DNA of 64,000 nt, from positions 1,120,001 to 1,184,000 of the forward strand of contig JAUIMM010000601.1 in the NCBI GenBank assembly GCA_031769625.1, read 5' to 3'. The notes under the pieces were generated by a model. The model saw nothing but the letters and a program-made list of their open reading frames with translations. It had not been told where the DNA came from and did not search any database. The position numbers and the translations under genes are program-made. Shown piece after piece: positions 42,725 through 52,495 of this stretch (the first letter of the stretch is position 1; each line of letters opens with the position of its first letter). Source of the stretch: Taudactylus pleione. Lineage: Eukaryota; Chordata; Amphibia; Anura; Myobatrachidae.

Positions 42725-44362
42725 CAGTCAGGTCCATAAATATTGGGACATTGACAGAATTTTCATATTTTGGCCTCTATTCACCACCACAATGGTTTTG
42801 AAATGAAACAAACAAGATGTGCTTTAATTGCAGACTTTCAGATTTAATTTGAGGGTAATTACATCCAAATCGGGTGAACGGTGTAGGAATTACAACAGTT
42901 TCAATATGTGCCTCCCACTTTTTAAGGGGCCAAAAGTAATGGGACTATCAACTCTAAAGCTATTTCATGGACAGGTGTGGGCTATTCCCTCGTTATTTCA
43001 TTATCAATTAAGCAGGCAAAAGGTCTGGAGTTGATTCTAGGTGTGACATTTGCATTTGGAACCAGTTGCTGTCAACTCTCAATATGAGATCCAAAGAGCT
43101 GTCACTATCAGTGAAGCAAGCCATCATTAGGCTGAAAAATCAAAACAAACCCATCAGAGAGATAGCAAAAACATTAGGTGTTGCCAAATCAACTGTTTGG
43201 GACATTCTTAAAAAGAAAGAACGCACCGGAGAGCTCAGCAACACCAAAAGACCCGGAAGACAACGGAAAGCAACTATGGTGGATGACAAAAGAATTATTT
43301 CCGTGGTGAAGAAAAACCCCTTCACATCAGTTGGCCAAATCAAGAACACTCTCCAGGAGGTATATGTATATGTGTCAAAGTCAACAATCAAGAGAAGACT
43401 TCACAAGAGTGAATATAGAGTGTTCACCACAAGATGTAAACCATTGGTGAGCCACAAAAACAGGAAGACCAGATTAGAGTTTGCCAAACAACATCAAAAA
43501 AAGCCATTACAGTTCTGGAACAACATCCTATTGACAGATGAGACAAAGATCAACTTGTACCAGAGTGATGGGAAGAGAAGAGAAGGAAAGGAACTGCTCA
43601 TGATTCAAATCATACCACCTCATCAGTGAAGCATGGTAGTGTCGTGGCGTGGGCATGTATGGCTGCCAATGGAACTGGTTCCCTTGTATTTATTGATGAT
43701 GTGACTGCTGACAAAAACAGCAGAATGAATTCTGAAGTGTTTCGGGCAATATTATATGCTCATATTCAGTCAAATACTTCAGAACTCATTGGACGGCGCT
43801 TCACAGTGCAGATGGACAATGACCCGAAGCATACTGCAAAAGCAACCAAAGAGTTTTTTAAAGCTAAAAAGTGGAATGTTATGCAATGGCCAAGTCAATC
43901 CCCTGACCTGAATCCGATTGAGCATGCATTTCACTTGATGAAGACAAAACTGAAGGGAAAAAGCCCCAATAACAAGCAGGAACTGAAGACATTTTCAGTA
44001 GAGGCCTGGCAGAGCATCACCAGGGATGAAATCCAACGTCTGGTGATGTCTATACGTTCCAGACTTCAGGCTGTAATTGCCTGCAAAGGATTTGCAACAA
44101 AGTATTAAAAAGTGAAAGTTAGATTTAGGATTGTTTAGTTTGTCCCATTACTTTTGGCCCCTTAAAAAGTGGGAGGCACATATAGAAACCGTTGTAATTC
44201 CTACACCGTTCACCTGATTTGGATGTAATTACCCTCAAATTAAATCTGAAAGTCTGCAGTTAAATCACATCTTGTTTGTTTCATTTCAAATCCATTGTGG
44301 TGGTGAATAGAGGCCAAAATATGAAAATTCTGTCAATGTCCCAATATTTATGGACCTGACTG
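42725..44362 (+). mobile_element. Tc1/mariner element with about 220-base inverted repeats
   Basis: Ends are CAGTCAGGTCCATAAATATT and its inverse, flanked by TA on both sides (42723-42724; 44363-44364). The inverted repeats reach about 42947 and back to about 44141, and each contains a repeated inner block (GGGCCAAAAGTAATGGGAC). This is the long IR/DR type. The transposase lies between. It is inserted in the PLE-3 RT; taking it out leaves one TA and rejoins the PLE frame. Confidence 0.95.
43066..44108 (+). pseudogene. Tc1-like transposase, one frameshift
   Basis: Frame 1 (43066-43629, 187 codons) starts MRSKELSLSVKQAIIRLKNQ (the first Met at 43066 is less typical than MRSKE at 43084) and has a HTH DNA-binding region (IREIAKTLGVAKSTVWDIL), a GRQRK hook-like basic motif, a second HTH and LLTDETK (first catalytic Asp). 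Frame 2 (43626-44108, 160 codons) has MDNDPKHTAKATKEF (second Asp) and SPDLNPIEHAFHLMK (third catalytic Glu). A deletion of a few bases near 43575-43600 shifts the frame. All DDE residues are still present, but one frameshift separates them. Confidence 0.9.
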
Positions 44363-44365
44363 TAT

Positions 44366-44800
44366 GTAAAGAACAAATAGACATATATGCAGAGAGATTC
44401 AGGGAGTGGATGTACCTTGAGGATGTGATAAGAAAGGCGTCAAGCAGAGCGAATGAAAGAAGAAAAGATGAACCTCTACTATATAAAACATAGGTAGAAG
44501 GGAATAGTAATATTATTTTTGTGACTATTTACAGTAGTAAGGATAAGGAGATCAGAAGAGAATTTAAAAAGCATTGGGATGTTCTTAAATCAGATCATGT
44601 TTTAAATTCCATTTTACCAGACAAACCATATATAATGTTTAGAAAAAGTGAAAGATCTGAAAGACCAATTGGCTTCCAGCCTTTTAAGACCATTGGGTGA
44701 TAATATGAAACCATGACTACAAAGTACAGAAGTGCAATATCTGTAATATATGCACATTTTCAAGTAAAATAACAAGTAGGTTTTATAATTTTAATGATTC
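44366..44800 (+). pseudogene. PLE-3 RT end and linker
   Basis: Just after the Tc1, CKEQIDIYAERFREWMYLED continues the thumb-end segment of the PLE RT. Then SNIIFVTIYSSKDKEIRREF and KPYIMFRKSERSERP follow, matching the PLE linker (the FRKAPNLK-type run). Several frame changes are present. Confidence 0.7.
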
Positions 44801-44825
44801 CAAATTTTCTAAAATAAAGAATTTA

Positions 44826-45124
44826 ATGAATTGTTTAACATCATGGGTCATATGCCAACTTGAGTTCCGCTGTCACTTAAAATATATAGGTAAAACGTGG
44901 AGAAATCTTAAAATAAGAATACAGGAGCACGTTTGTAGCATTAAAAACAAGTTGTATAACCATTCAGTACCTAAGTACTTTACAAAGTACCATAATTTTG
45001 ATCCTACAAGTTTAACTTTTAAAGCAATTGAATTGGTACATTTGGGAGAAAGGGGAGGAGATAGAGAGAGAAAACTGTTGCAAAGGGAGAAGTTTTGGAT
45101 TTATACACTAAACACTATCAGGGG
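44826..45124 (+). pseudogene. PLE-3 GIY-YIG endonuclease, interrupted near its end
   Basis: The frame has CQLEFRCHLKYIGKTWRNLK (YIG part of GIY-YIG with upstream Cys) and IRIQEHVCSIKNKLYNHSVP, then ALLxxEKFWIYTLNT-like coding. From about 45124 the sequence is family Q insertion, and the domain ends after it with LYGLNESFEI (45950 onwards). The motif residues Y, R, H and E are present. Confidence 0.8.
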
Positions 45125-45943
45125 TGTTCAATTTGGAGCGAAAAGTTTGGAATGGGCGATAAATTAAAGCCGATGACATCATTTTCGCCGATTTCATTTA
45201 TCCCCATATTCAATTTCAAAGACTTTTCACAGGTGCGAAAAGTCTTTGAAAAAAAACTGGGATAACTTTTCTCCATGTTTTACATGGCAAAATAAAGTGC
45301 AGAATTGGAGTTTAGGGGTGCAGGCTTAAAAAAAATAGCCTGCACCCCTGGGAATGACATTTAAAAAATAACTGTGTCAAAAATAAGTTTTTTTAAAAAA
45401 AATAGGGACACCCCAAAAAATTAATAAAAAAATTTGGGGTGAAAAAAAGGTAAAAAAGTGTTTAAAAATATGGAAATAGGTTCAGGGCTATTCTGCAAAT
45501 ATGCGGCAGGTGTTTTTTAGAATAGATTATTAGCACCAGGTGCATTTTTGCAGAATTAAAAAAAAACACTTTAGGGACTTAAAAATATGCTAGTACCCAT
45601 TTTCATGTACCCCAAATTTGATGGGACCACTTAAAAAATGAAAAAAATAACCTAAGTGCTCTTCTGCATCACTTCTTCAATGTCAGGAAAAAACACCTGC
45701 CGCAGCTATTTAAAACCCCAACTTACTTTTGCCGGCTTAAATGGGGGCATCCATAGTGATCCCCCATATCTGGACTGCTTTATGGGGGTTCGCCAATCAT
45801 GTTTCGCCGGCTTCTGTTTTCGTAACTTTTTAATTGAATACGGGAATAAAACGGGCCAGCGCCCCATACTTTATCCCCAGAAAATCTCCAATGTGGAGCG
45901 AAAAGTCCGGCACAGACTTTACACTCCAAATTGAATACGGCTG
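45125..45943. mobile_element. non-autonomous element family Q, copy 2, inside PLE-3 endonuclease
   Basis: The inverted ends are GTGTTCAATTTGGAGCGAAA and CACTCCAAATTGAATACGGC-like (near 45925-45943). Internal blocks GCCGATGACATCATTTTCGC, GTATTCAATTTCAAAGACTT (with CATATTC) and ATACTTTATCCCCAGA are shared with copy 1. It splits the last 15 or so codons from the nuclease. Confidence 0.8.
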
Positions 45944-46009
45944 TTTAACTCTGTATGGACTAAATGAATCCTTTGAAATTACAGCTTTTCTATAATCAGT
46001 GTATTAATA

Positions 46010-46379
46010 ATCCCTATATACATTAGGAATATTTATATTATTAACTGTAACATTATTGAAATGGTCTTTTAGGATTTTTTAAGTATTTAACTATATTTAT
46101 GTGCACATTTACATTGCAATTTGATATTGTATAGGTATTTATATAATTATGTTATTGATTAGTAATGATTGCACTTTGGAATGTGTCTTAATAGTAATTT
46201 GTTTTATCTGTACAGTAATATAAACTCTAGGTTTTATGTCAACATTAACAAATATCCCTGAATGAAAGACTAAAGATGTGTGTGTCACTAATATGAGATA
46301 TATTAAAAATCCATGCAAAAATGGTGGACCATAAGGATAAAACGGTCCACTCGAAAATTGCCACTGCAACAAGTCATGT
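46010..46379. other. PLE-3 3' untranslated region, AT-rich
   Basis: Lies between the end of the GIY-YIG frame and the terminal repeat. No motif seen. Confidence 0.5.
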
Positions 46380-47140
46380 GACTTTGTTTATATATAGACA
46401 CGGAGTGAGCGCCAGAAGATCCCTTTTTTAAGACCGATTAGATCAGAGTGCGGTCAAGCACTGTTAGAAATAGGCGGGTGGTAGAGGGAGACAAAGCAGC
46501 GCCGGTTGTTGGTTATGCAACCCCGGCAGGCAAAAGAGTATTAGGGCAGAGACCTGTGAGCACCAATAATCAAAATGGTGAGACCCGGATCCCGGTAAAA
46601 CATTGTGGGAATTGGATCTTGTACATGCCCAGTGCATGCAATAATGGCACCGCCAGAAATGACACTTATGGTCAGTACAATTAACATTTGAGGGGTATAT
46701 GTAGGAGACAGGACTAGCTAGGGATATCCTCCTGATGAAGTCCAGCCTGTAGAGCATAAGGGACGAAACGCGTTGAGGATGGTGTGACGTGTGGCGCAAG
46801 CACTTTTGAAAGAATTTTTAATGTAATAGTGATTTTATCCAGATGTTTTGAGGGTTGTATGTAATAAATTTGTTTATACTGCACCATCAGAATATTTCTT
46901 TCTGTTTATGTTCCCTCTAAATTCTGAATATATGGTGAATTGGTGACCCTGATGGGCAATAAATAGAAGTGTTCATACCCTGAAACCAGCGGGGCATGGA
47001 GGAATCCTGGTGTGGAGTTTCAGGAGATTTTTTATATGCATTGACATATAACCTATATGGTACGGGCACTTAATTACTATATTTGCATTTCCACATAAAC
47101 ATAAAATCATTACACTATAAGGCACTGTCCTCTCACATTT
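46380..47140 (+). repeat. PLE-3 3' terminal repeat (full copy with ribozyme)
   Basis: A GC-rich first half (46380-46725) with a TATATATA run near 46391 leads to a hammerhead (46726-46780). From 46800 it matches the inverted copy at 41390-41760. Confidence 0.75.
46726..46780 (+). ncRNA. hammerhead ribozyme of PLE-3
   Basis: Stem I ATCCTC (46726-46731) pairs perfectly with GAGGAT (46775-46780). Core CTGATGA is at 46732-46738, the commonest hammerhead version. Stem II is GTCC (46740-46743) with GGAC (46761-46764) over a 17-base loop. GAAACGCGTT (46765-46774) gives the loopless ACG/CGT stem III and cleavage after T46774. This is the cleanest of the ribozymes, with six base pairs in stem I. Confidence 0.85.
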
Positions 47141-47142
47141 TG

Positions 47143-47176
<34 letters not shown>
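47141..47176. repeat. (TA)n microsatellite
   Basis: Roughly 16 TA units at the outer end of the PLE-3 terminal repeat. Confidence 0.9.
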
Positions 47177-47180
<4 letters not shown>

Positions 47181-47779
47181 TAATGGTATGGTATGGAACT
47201 GATGCTGTATTTTTTTTTTAGCTGAATAGCCATTAATATACTGTAAACTCTCATGTATATTAGGTAGTTTATTAAACTCCACAAGTTATTTGCACAATGT
47301 TGAGTCAAATGTAATTAGCTCACTTGGGATATTCTCTCTAGTATTTGAGATATTGCAGAGCCCATTAATTTAAGGTTAAATTAATCATTGTTTTGTCTTA
47401 TTTTATGTTTTGTGTTTGTAAACATGGCATCATTTATTTCAACTTTTGATAAGCTAGTAATAATTTTATATACATTGTTTATGAAGTTGAAGGAAATGTA
47501 TATATGTAAATTAGTATCTAAGTATCACTACCAGTCCCCTGAAGAGCAGTCCTCAGCATAGATGCTGCCTGTGTACTTTTGTATAGAGAATCACTGTATC
47601 TAGTGTCAGACAGTATTCCTATGTTATAACAATGTAGATAGATTGTTGATGTAAATTTTTCAGACTCACTACATTAGAGGATTTGTTGTTATTATACACA
47701 GTTTAAAACAAGGTCATGATTCTTCTGGATAATATAAACTGATATCATTACTCTTGTTGCATAGTAACAGACAAAAGAA
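47177..47779. other. no recognised feature
   Basis: AT-rich, no coding motif. Confidence 0.5.
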
Positions 47780-48290
47780 AACTCTGATATTATTGCAATA
47801 TCACAGTGCTCGATCAGTTTATTCTCTGCTTCAGTTTTAGAACATTAGAATAAAGACTTCTTTTAAATCAGAGCTTCTGATTAAGGTGTTTATATAGTTA
47901 CAGAGCTTAGAGAGTTGTTCAGATATCTCATTTAAAACAGTGTCCAATTGAATATAATCTACAGTATGCAGCACTGTTTACATATTTGCCAAAACTCCGC
48001 TCAGTGTGATATAAGCAGAGCAGTTCGAATAGTGGTAATGAGTTCTTTAATATCAAACAATACAATTGTAATCTGAGAACAGAGCTCTACATAGTTACAT
48101 GTCTTAAAGATTTGTTCAGGTTTCAGTGATATGAAACAGCATTTAATTGAGTATAATCCCTACAATGCTGTTTAGATAATGATATTTCCGCTTAGTATGA
48201 TATCTGAAGTACTATACAGATAGTGGTATTAGTGAATTGAACTCTGCTTAGTGTGATAACTTCAGCATTTGAACTAGTTTAGAATAACAC
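47780..48290. repeat. degenerate tandem repeat, period about 190 bases
   Basis: One unit near 47885-48055 (TTGTTCAGATATCTC, AAACAGTGTCCAATTGA, TATAATC, CTGTTTA, GCTCAGTGTGATAT) returns in a second unit near 48105-48235 (TTGTTCAGGTTTCAG, AAACAGCATTTAATTGA, TATAATC, CTGTTTA, GCTTAGTATGATAT). Low similarity. Could be part of a decayed LTR or satellite. Confidence 0.5.
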
Positions 48291-48946
48291 TGTAGAAAAA
48301 ACACATAATCTGTTTGATTTACACACACATGTTAATTTAAATTAAGAGACCGTGGAACATAGCTCAATCAACAATGTTAATTTCCCTGGATAGTTTCAAT
48401 GAGGCAAACCACATCCACATCTTTTGGGGTGTGTTTTATTGTTCAGGATTACTGTTGTAGACTTCATGTAGTATGCTATGTATGCTATGTACCCATAAGC
48501 TGTAAGGGGAAATATTTATTGATATAATTTAACTGTTGTTATGGACTAGTTATAATGATCAATATCTTTTCATGTATTAGTTATAAAATATGTTGAATGG
48601 CAGTCAAATATATATTTTGATGTGATTCACTGTGAGTACGGACAATACTGGGATTTATATCTCTTTATATATGTTTAGAAAGACAATTTTCAATCACTTC
48701 AATAAATGTGATACAGGTTGTATAAAATATATTTTAATATAGGTGAAATTATTATGTGGATTCTAATAAAAACTATGTATAGCATGTGGTACATTTAATT
48801 AATTTAAAATGTGTTATTATATATTGTTTTAAATTAAATTGAATTAAATCCCCTAACTGTATTCCCATTTTGTAATTTATGTGATATTCAGTAACTGCGT
48901 ATAGTTATTTGTGTTGGTCATGAGGAAATGTACACTTTTAAATATA
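48291..48946. other. no recognised feature
   Basis: AT-rich flank up to the Tc1 end. Confidence 0.45.
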
Positions 48947-49168
48947 CAGCCATTGCCAAAAGTTTTGAGCATGACACAAGTATTGATTTTCACCAAAGTT
49001 TGCTGCTTCTGTGTTTTTGGACCTTTTTGGAAGATGTTACTATGGTATACTGAAGTAAAATTACAAGCATTTCAAAAATGTCAAAGGCTTTTAATGACAA
49101 TTACACTAAGTTTATGAAAAGAGTCAATACTTGCAGTGTTGAGCCTTCTTTTTCAAGACCTCTGCAAA

Positions 49169-49620
49169 TCACCCTGGCATGCTGTCAATCAACTTCTGGG
49201 CCACATACTGACTTATGGCTGCCCATTCTTGCCTAATCAATGCTTGGAGTTTGCCAGAATTTGTGTGTTTTTGTTTGTCCACCCGCCTCTTGAGGATTGA
49301 CCACAAGTTCTCAATGGGATTAAGGTCTGGGGAATTTCCTGGCCATAGACCAAAAATTTTTATGTTTTGATCCCCAAGCAACTTAGTTTTTACTTTTGAC
49401 TTATGGTAAGGTGCTCCATCATGCTGGAAAAGGCATTGCTTGTCACCAGACTGTTCTTGGATGGTTGGGAGAAGTTGCTCTTTGAGGATGTTTTGGTACC
49501 ATTCTTTATTCATGGCTTTGTTCTTAGGTAAAATATTGAGCGAGCCCACTCCCTTGGCTGAGAAGCAAGTCCCACACATGAATGATCTCAGGATGCTTTA
49601 CTGTTTGCATGACACAGGAC
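49169..49620 (-). pseudogene. Tc1-like transposase C-terminal half (minus strand)
   Basis: Minus-strand frame 49579-49169 (136 codons) contains GTCFSAKGVGSLNILPKN, then LFQHDGAPYHKSK (second catalytic Asp in QHDGAP) and GNSPDLNPIENLWSILKRRV (third catalytic Glu in NPIENLW), ending QKLIDSMPG. This is a typical DD34E C-terminal half. Its upstream part is not continuous: past 49620 the gene switches strand. Confidence 0.9.
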
Positions 49621-49850
49621 GAAGACTTTTGGGGGATGGCCGGGTCTCAAGAAGGGCAGCAAAGAAGCCACCTCTCCAGCAAAAACATCAGGGACAGACT
49701 GATTTTCTTCAAAAGGTACAGGGATTGGAATGCTGAGGACTGGGATAATGTTATTTTCTCTGATGAATCCCCTTTCAGATTGTTTGTGGAATCTGATAAA
49801 ACACTTGTCCAGAGAAGGAAAGGTGAGTGCTACCATCAGTCCTGGTGTGT
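49621..49850 (+). pseudogene. Tc1-like transposase middle segment, inverted
   Basis: The plus strand frame (49582-49911) has KNIRDRLIFFKRYRDWNAED, then DWDNVIFSDESPFRLF (the first catalytic Asp in FSDES) and QRRKGECYHQSW, which normally lie just upstream of the C-terminal half on the same strand. Here they are on the opposite strand. CAGGAC/GTCCTG sits at both breakpoints (49615-49620 and 49838-49843), a short inverted microhomology. N-terminal helix-turn-helix region is absent. Confidence 0.85.
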
Positions 49851-51189
49851 CCTAGCCACATTGCATTGTGATTTAGATGCATTTTTGGCAAAAAAAGACA
49901 CCCAGCGCTAGCATAGTGTCACTGGGCCTGGAGCCCCAAGACATTTTAGCATGACTGCAGCAAAGATGTGTAATGACAAATCTGTATAAGTCTTCTAGTA
50001 ACAATGTTTTTGAAAAAAGATTTTTGGAACACGTTTGAATCACATCTTTAGTAAAAATTAAACTTATGACAATTAGAAATAATTAAAATAAACTTAGTAA
50101 ATTCAGTCTTAATGAGATCACTCATGGCTGTCATCAAGGCAGGTGCTGACCCAGGTGGGGTATGAGATGCCCACATGCACTTTACGCACATGAACTTACT
50201 GTACTAGTGCTTGCCGCACTAAACTGACATCACTATGCAAATTGGCAATGTTGCAACTCCAGCTACGTGAAATGTCAACTTGCACACATTATTTTAAAAA
50301 AAATATAGGAGTCTAAATCTATGTCACACCCCACGTAGTTCACCAAATGTAAAATGAGAAAAACTATGCTTTCCAATAGTCAATATTCAGCATTACAAGT
50401 TTTGCTAAATGAATTCAATATGATTGACATCAGCATTTCAAGTTCCACACTAAATTCAACAAAATGTTTTTTGATGCACTTTGGGGTATTGACATGTTGA
50501 AATAGGAAGGGCCTTCCCAAATTTGTTGCCACAAGGTTGGATGCTCACACTCCTTTAGAATGTCAGTATGTAGCATCGCATTTGCAATTCCCTTTAGTGG
50601 AACTAAATGGCCCAGGACAAACAATGAAATCAGCCCTGGGGTATTTTTCCTACTTTAACAGATGACAGTAGGCATGAAGAATTTCCCTGACATCCACCAA
50701 ACTAAGATTCATCTGTCAATCTGCCACTCAAAGTGGGCTTTTAACAATGAAAATGTGAGTGTGCAACAAACTGTAGCCCGGCTTTTTGTCAAGGCCAGAC
50801 ATAATTTATCCACATTGAAATGCCATATGATAGATAATGTCCCCCTACTATGTAGAGGAGGGAAGATGAGAGGCTTTTTGGATCCATAAATTGGAGACAA
50901 TTATTCCATAAGGTCTAAATAAATCGCTGACTTTTGCTTGCTTCTACTAACTATGCAATTTTGGCTCATTATTAAAGTTAGTGTGTTTCTATATAGTTTA
51001 AAATAATTATGATCACCTTGGGAATTGATGTGCTTATTTATGTGTATATTTTTTTCTGATGCTGATGGATTAATCTCTAACATGCAAGCACCACTATGCT
51101 TATATGGAGGATGAGAAGCATTTTGCTCAATGTTAATCAGACTATTTGTAATGATTTATCTATTTATTATGTAATTTGTCCATTTTGTT
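49851..51189. other. no recognised gene
   Basis: Mixed AT-rich sequence with 60-75-codon chance frames on both strands, none matching a known motif. Confidence 0.45.
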
Positions 51190-51470
51190 CCTAGTTGTAT
51201 TGTATACCCAGTTGCTATGGAGAGGGGATGCACAGTACTGAATCACGCTGACCAACTGTTGCTTGGACATGATGACATAATTGGACCTGTGCCGTAGGGC
51301 GGGTGCTGGGTCACCCTTGAGGTACTGTGGTCTTTTCACATGAGTGTGTTCCTGTATAGGGTAGGAAATATACTGTAATCTTTATATCATGATGAAAGTG
51401 ATAAAACACTGAAACATTGATAATTACTCTGCTGGGGTCATGATTTGCTGAGTGCCACACCTCTGTATAC
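51190..51470 (+). repeat. decayed hammerhead-bearing PLE terminal-repeat candidate
   Basis: A GTTGCTATGG half-palindrome (about 51210) is followed by GC-richer sequence and a hammerhead-like core, then a TGAGTGCCACACCTCTG end that resembles the GTGAGTGCCGATCTCTCC end of the PLE-1 tail. The parallel order with the PLE-1 tail suggests a solo pLTR. No PLE coding sequence flanks it. Confidence 0.4.
51384..51424 (+). ncRNA. degenerate hammerhead ribozyme-like core
   Basis: TATC (51385-51388) can pair with GATA (51419-51422). The core reads ATGATGA (first C changed to A). Stem II is AGTG/CACT over an ATAAAA loop. GAAACATTG follows where GAAACG... is expected. The layout is right, but the altered core base means it is probably inactive. 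Confidence 0.45.
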
Positions 51471-51879
51471 ATTCTCTGAAACTGTGATTCTTAGGACTTG
51501 TGAAGGCAATCAACTTTAAAATGTTCTTTAAATGTTAATGCATATAGCAAAAAAATCCAATGTAGTAGTGGTGAAGCTAGGCTTTCTGTAAGCTCAGTCC
51601 CCCACCCTTAATATATTGTAGTCATTATTGGCTTGCTAAAATAAAGACATCAACATTGTAAGACTGATACTGTACAGTATGTGTGTGAGGTGAGGGCAAA
51701 ACCTATGTTTAGTCCTGTTGCATTAAAATGACAGCATCTGCTGTATTTTTCTCTTTTTTTTCTGTGTGTATTCACTCTTAAATGGAAAATGCCTTAAAGA
51801 CTCATAGAGAAGTATTACGCAAACACTACCTCACCTACCACAGTTAATCATTGTTGAAACCATAAAATATATAGAGCAT
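51471..51879. other. no recognised feature
   Basis: No coding motif or repeat boundary seen. Confidence 0.45.
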
Positions 51880-52495
51880 CACAGTAACCTCCATATAATG
51901 CAGAGAACATCACACTGATTGCCTTATAATGCAGAACACATCACAGTGACTATAATATAATGCAAATATATTTTAAGTGATCATACACAATGCAGAGGTC
52001 ATCAGTTACTGCCATATAATACAGAGATCATGAAAGTGACTGCCATATAATCCAAATAACACCAAAGTAACTACTGATTAATGCAGCAAACATCACGGTA
52101 ACCACCATATAATACAGAGAGCACCGGTGACTACCAAATAAAGGTAGAAAGCATCAGCAACTGCCATACAATTGAAGAGTAGTTGTGACTACCATTGAGC
52201 ATCAGTGACCACCATATAATGCAGAAAGCATCAGTAATTTCAATATAATACAGAGATCATCAGTGACTGCTATACAATCTAGAAAGCATTAGTGAATGCC
52301 ATACAAAGCAAAGATGATTGGTGACCACCACACAATACAGAGAGCATCTGTGACCACCATATGATACAGAGAGCATAAGTGAATATATACAATACATAGA
52401 GCATAAGAGACCATTATATAATACAGAAAGCATAAGAGACTGCTATACAATAGTGAAAGTAGTTGATACCACCATATAATACAGAGATTATTGTG
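51880..52495. repeat. degenerate minisatellite, unit about 30-35 bases
   Basis: A repeating pattern near CATCAGTGACCACCATATAA followed by TACAGAGAG runs for about 600 bases, with about 18 recognisable units. Units near 52325-52370 are best conserved. The minus-strand frame 52289-52528 is a read-through of the repeat. Confidence 0.85.

Larger units (their letters stand above)
41390..47140 (+). mobile_element. Penelope-like element PLE-3 with inverted terminal repeats and two nested insertions
   Basis: An inverted terminal repeat (41390-41760), RT region (41767-42720), Tc1 insertion (42725-44362), rest of RT and linker (44366-44800), GIY-YIG (44826-45120), family Q insertion (45125-45943), end of GIY-YIG (45944-46000) and a 3' terminal repeat with hammerhead (about 46380-47140). 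The order, both flanks and the domain remnants show one element invaded twice. Confidence 0.85.
48947..49850 (-). mobile_element. Tc1/mariner element, second family: 5' part lost and an internal inversion
   Basis: The left end CAGCCATTGCCAAAAGTTTT (48947) with TA just before (48945-48946) is the 3' terminus of a minus-strand Tc1. The minus-strand coding region runs from 49169 to 49579. Between 49621 and 49843 the sequence is inverted: the same gene appears on the plus strand. Beyond about 49850 no Tc1 sequence remains and no second terminus is found. It is a different Tc1 family from the element at 42725. Confidence 0.85.

Noticed and set aside
49588..49836. 82-codon minus-strand frame in the second Tc1
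   Set aside because: It is the antisense of the inverted transposase segment; the plus strand carries the recognisable catalytic motif.
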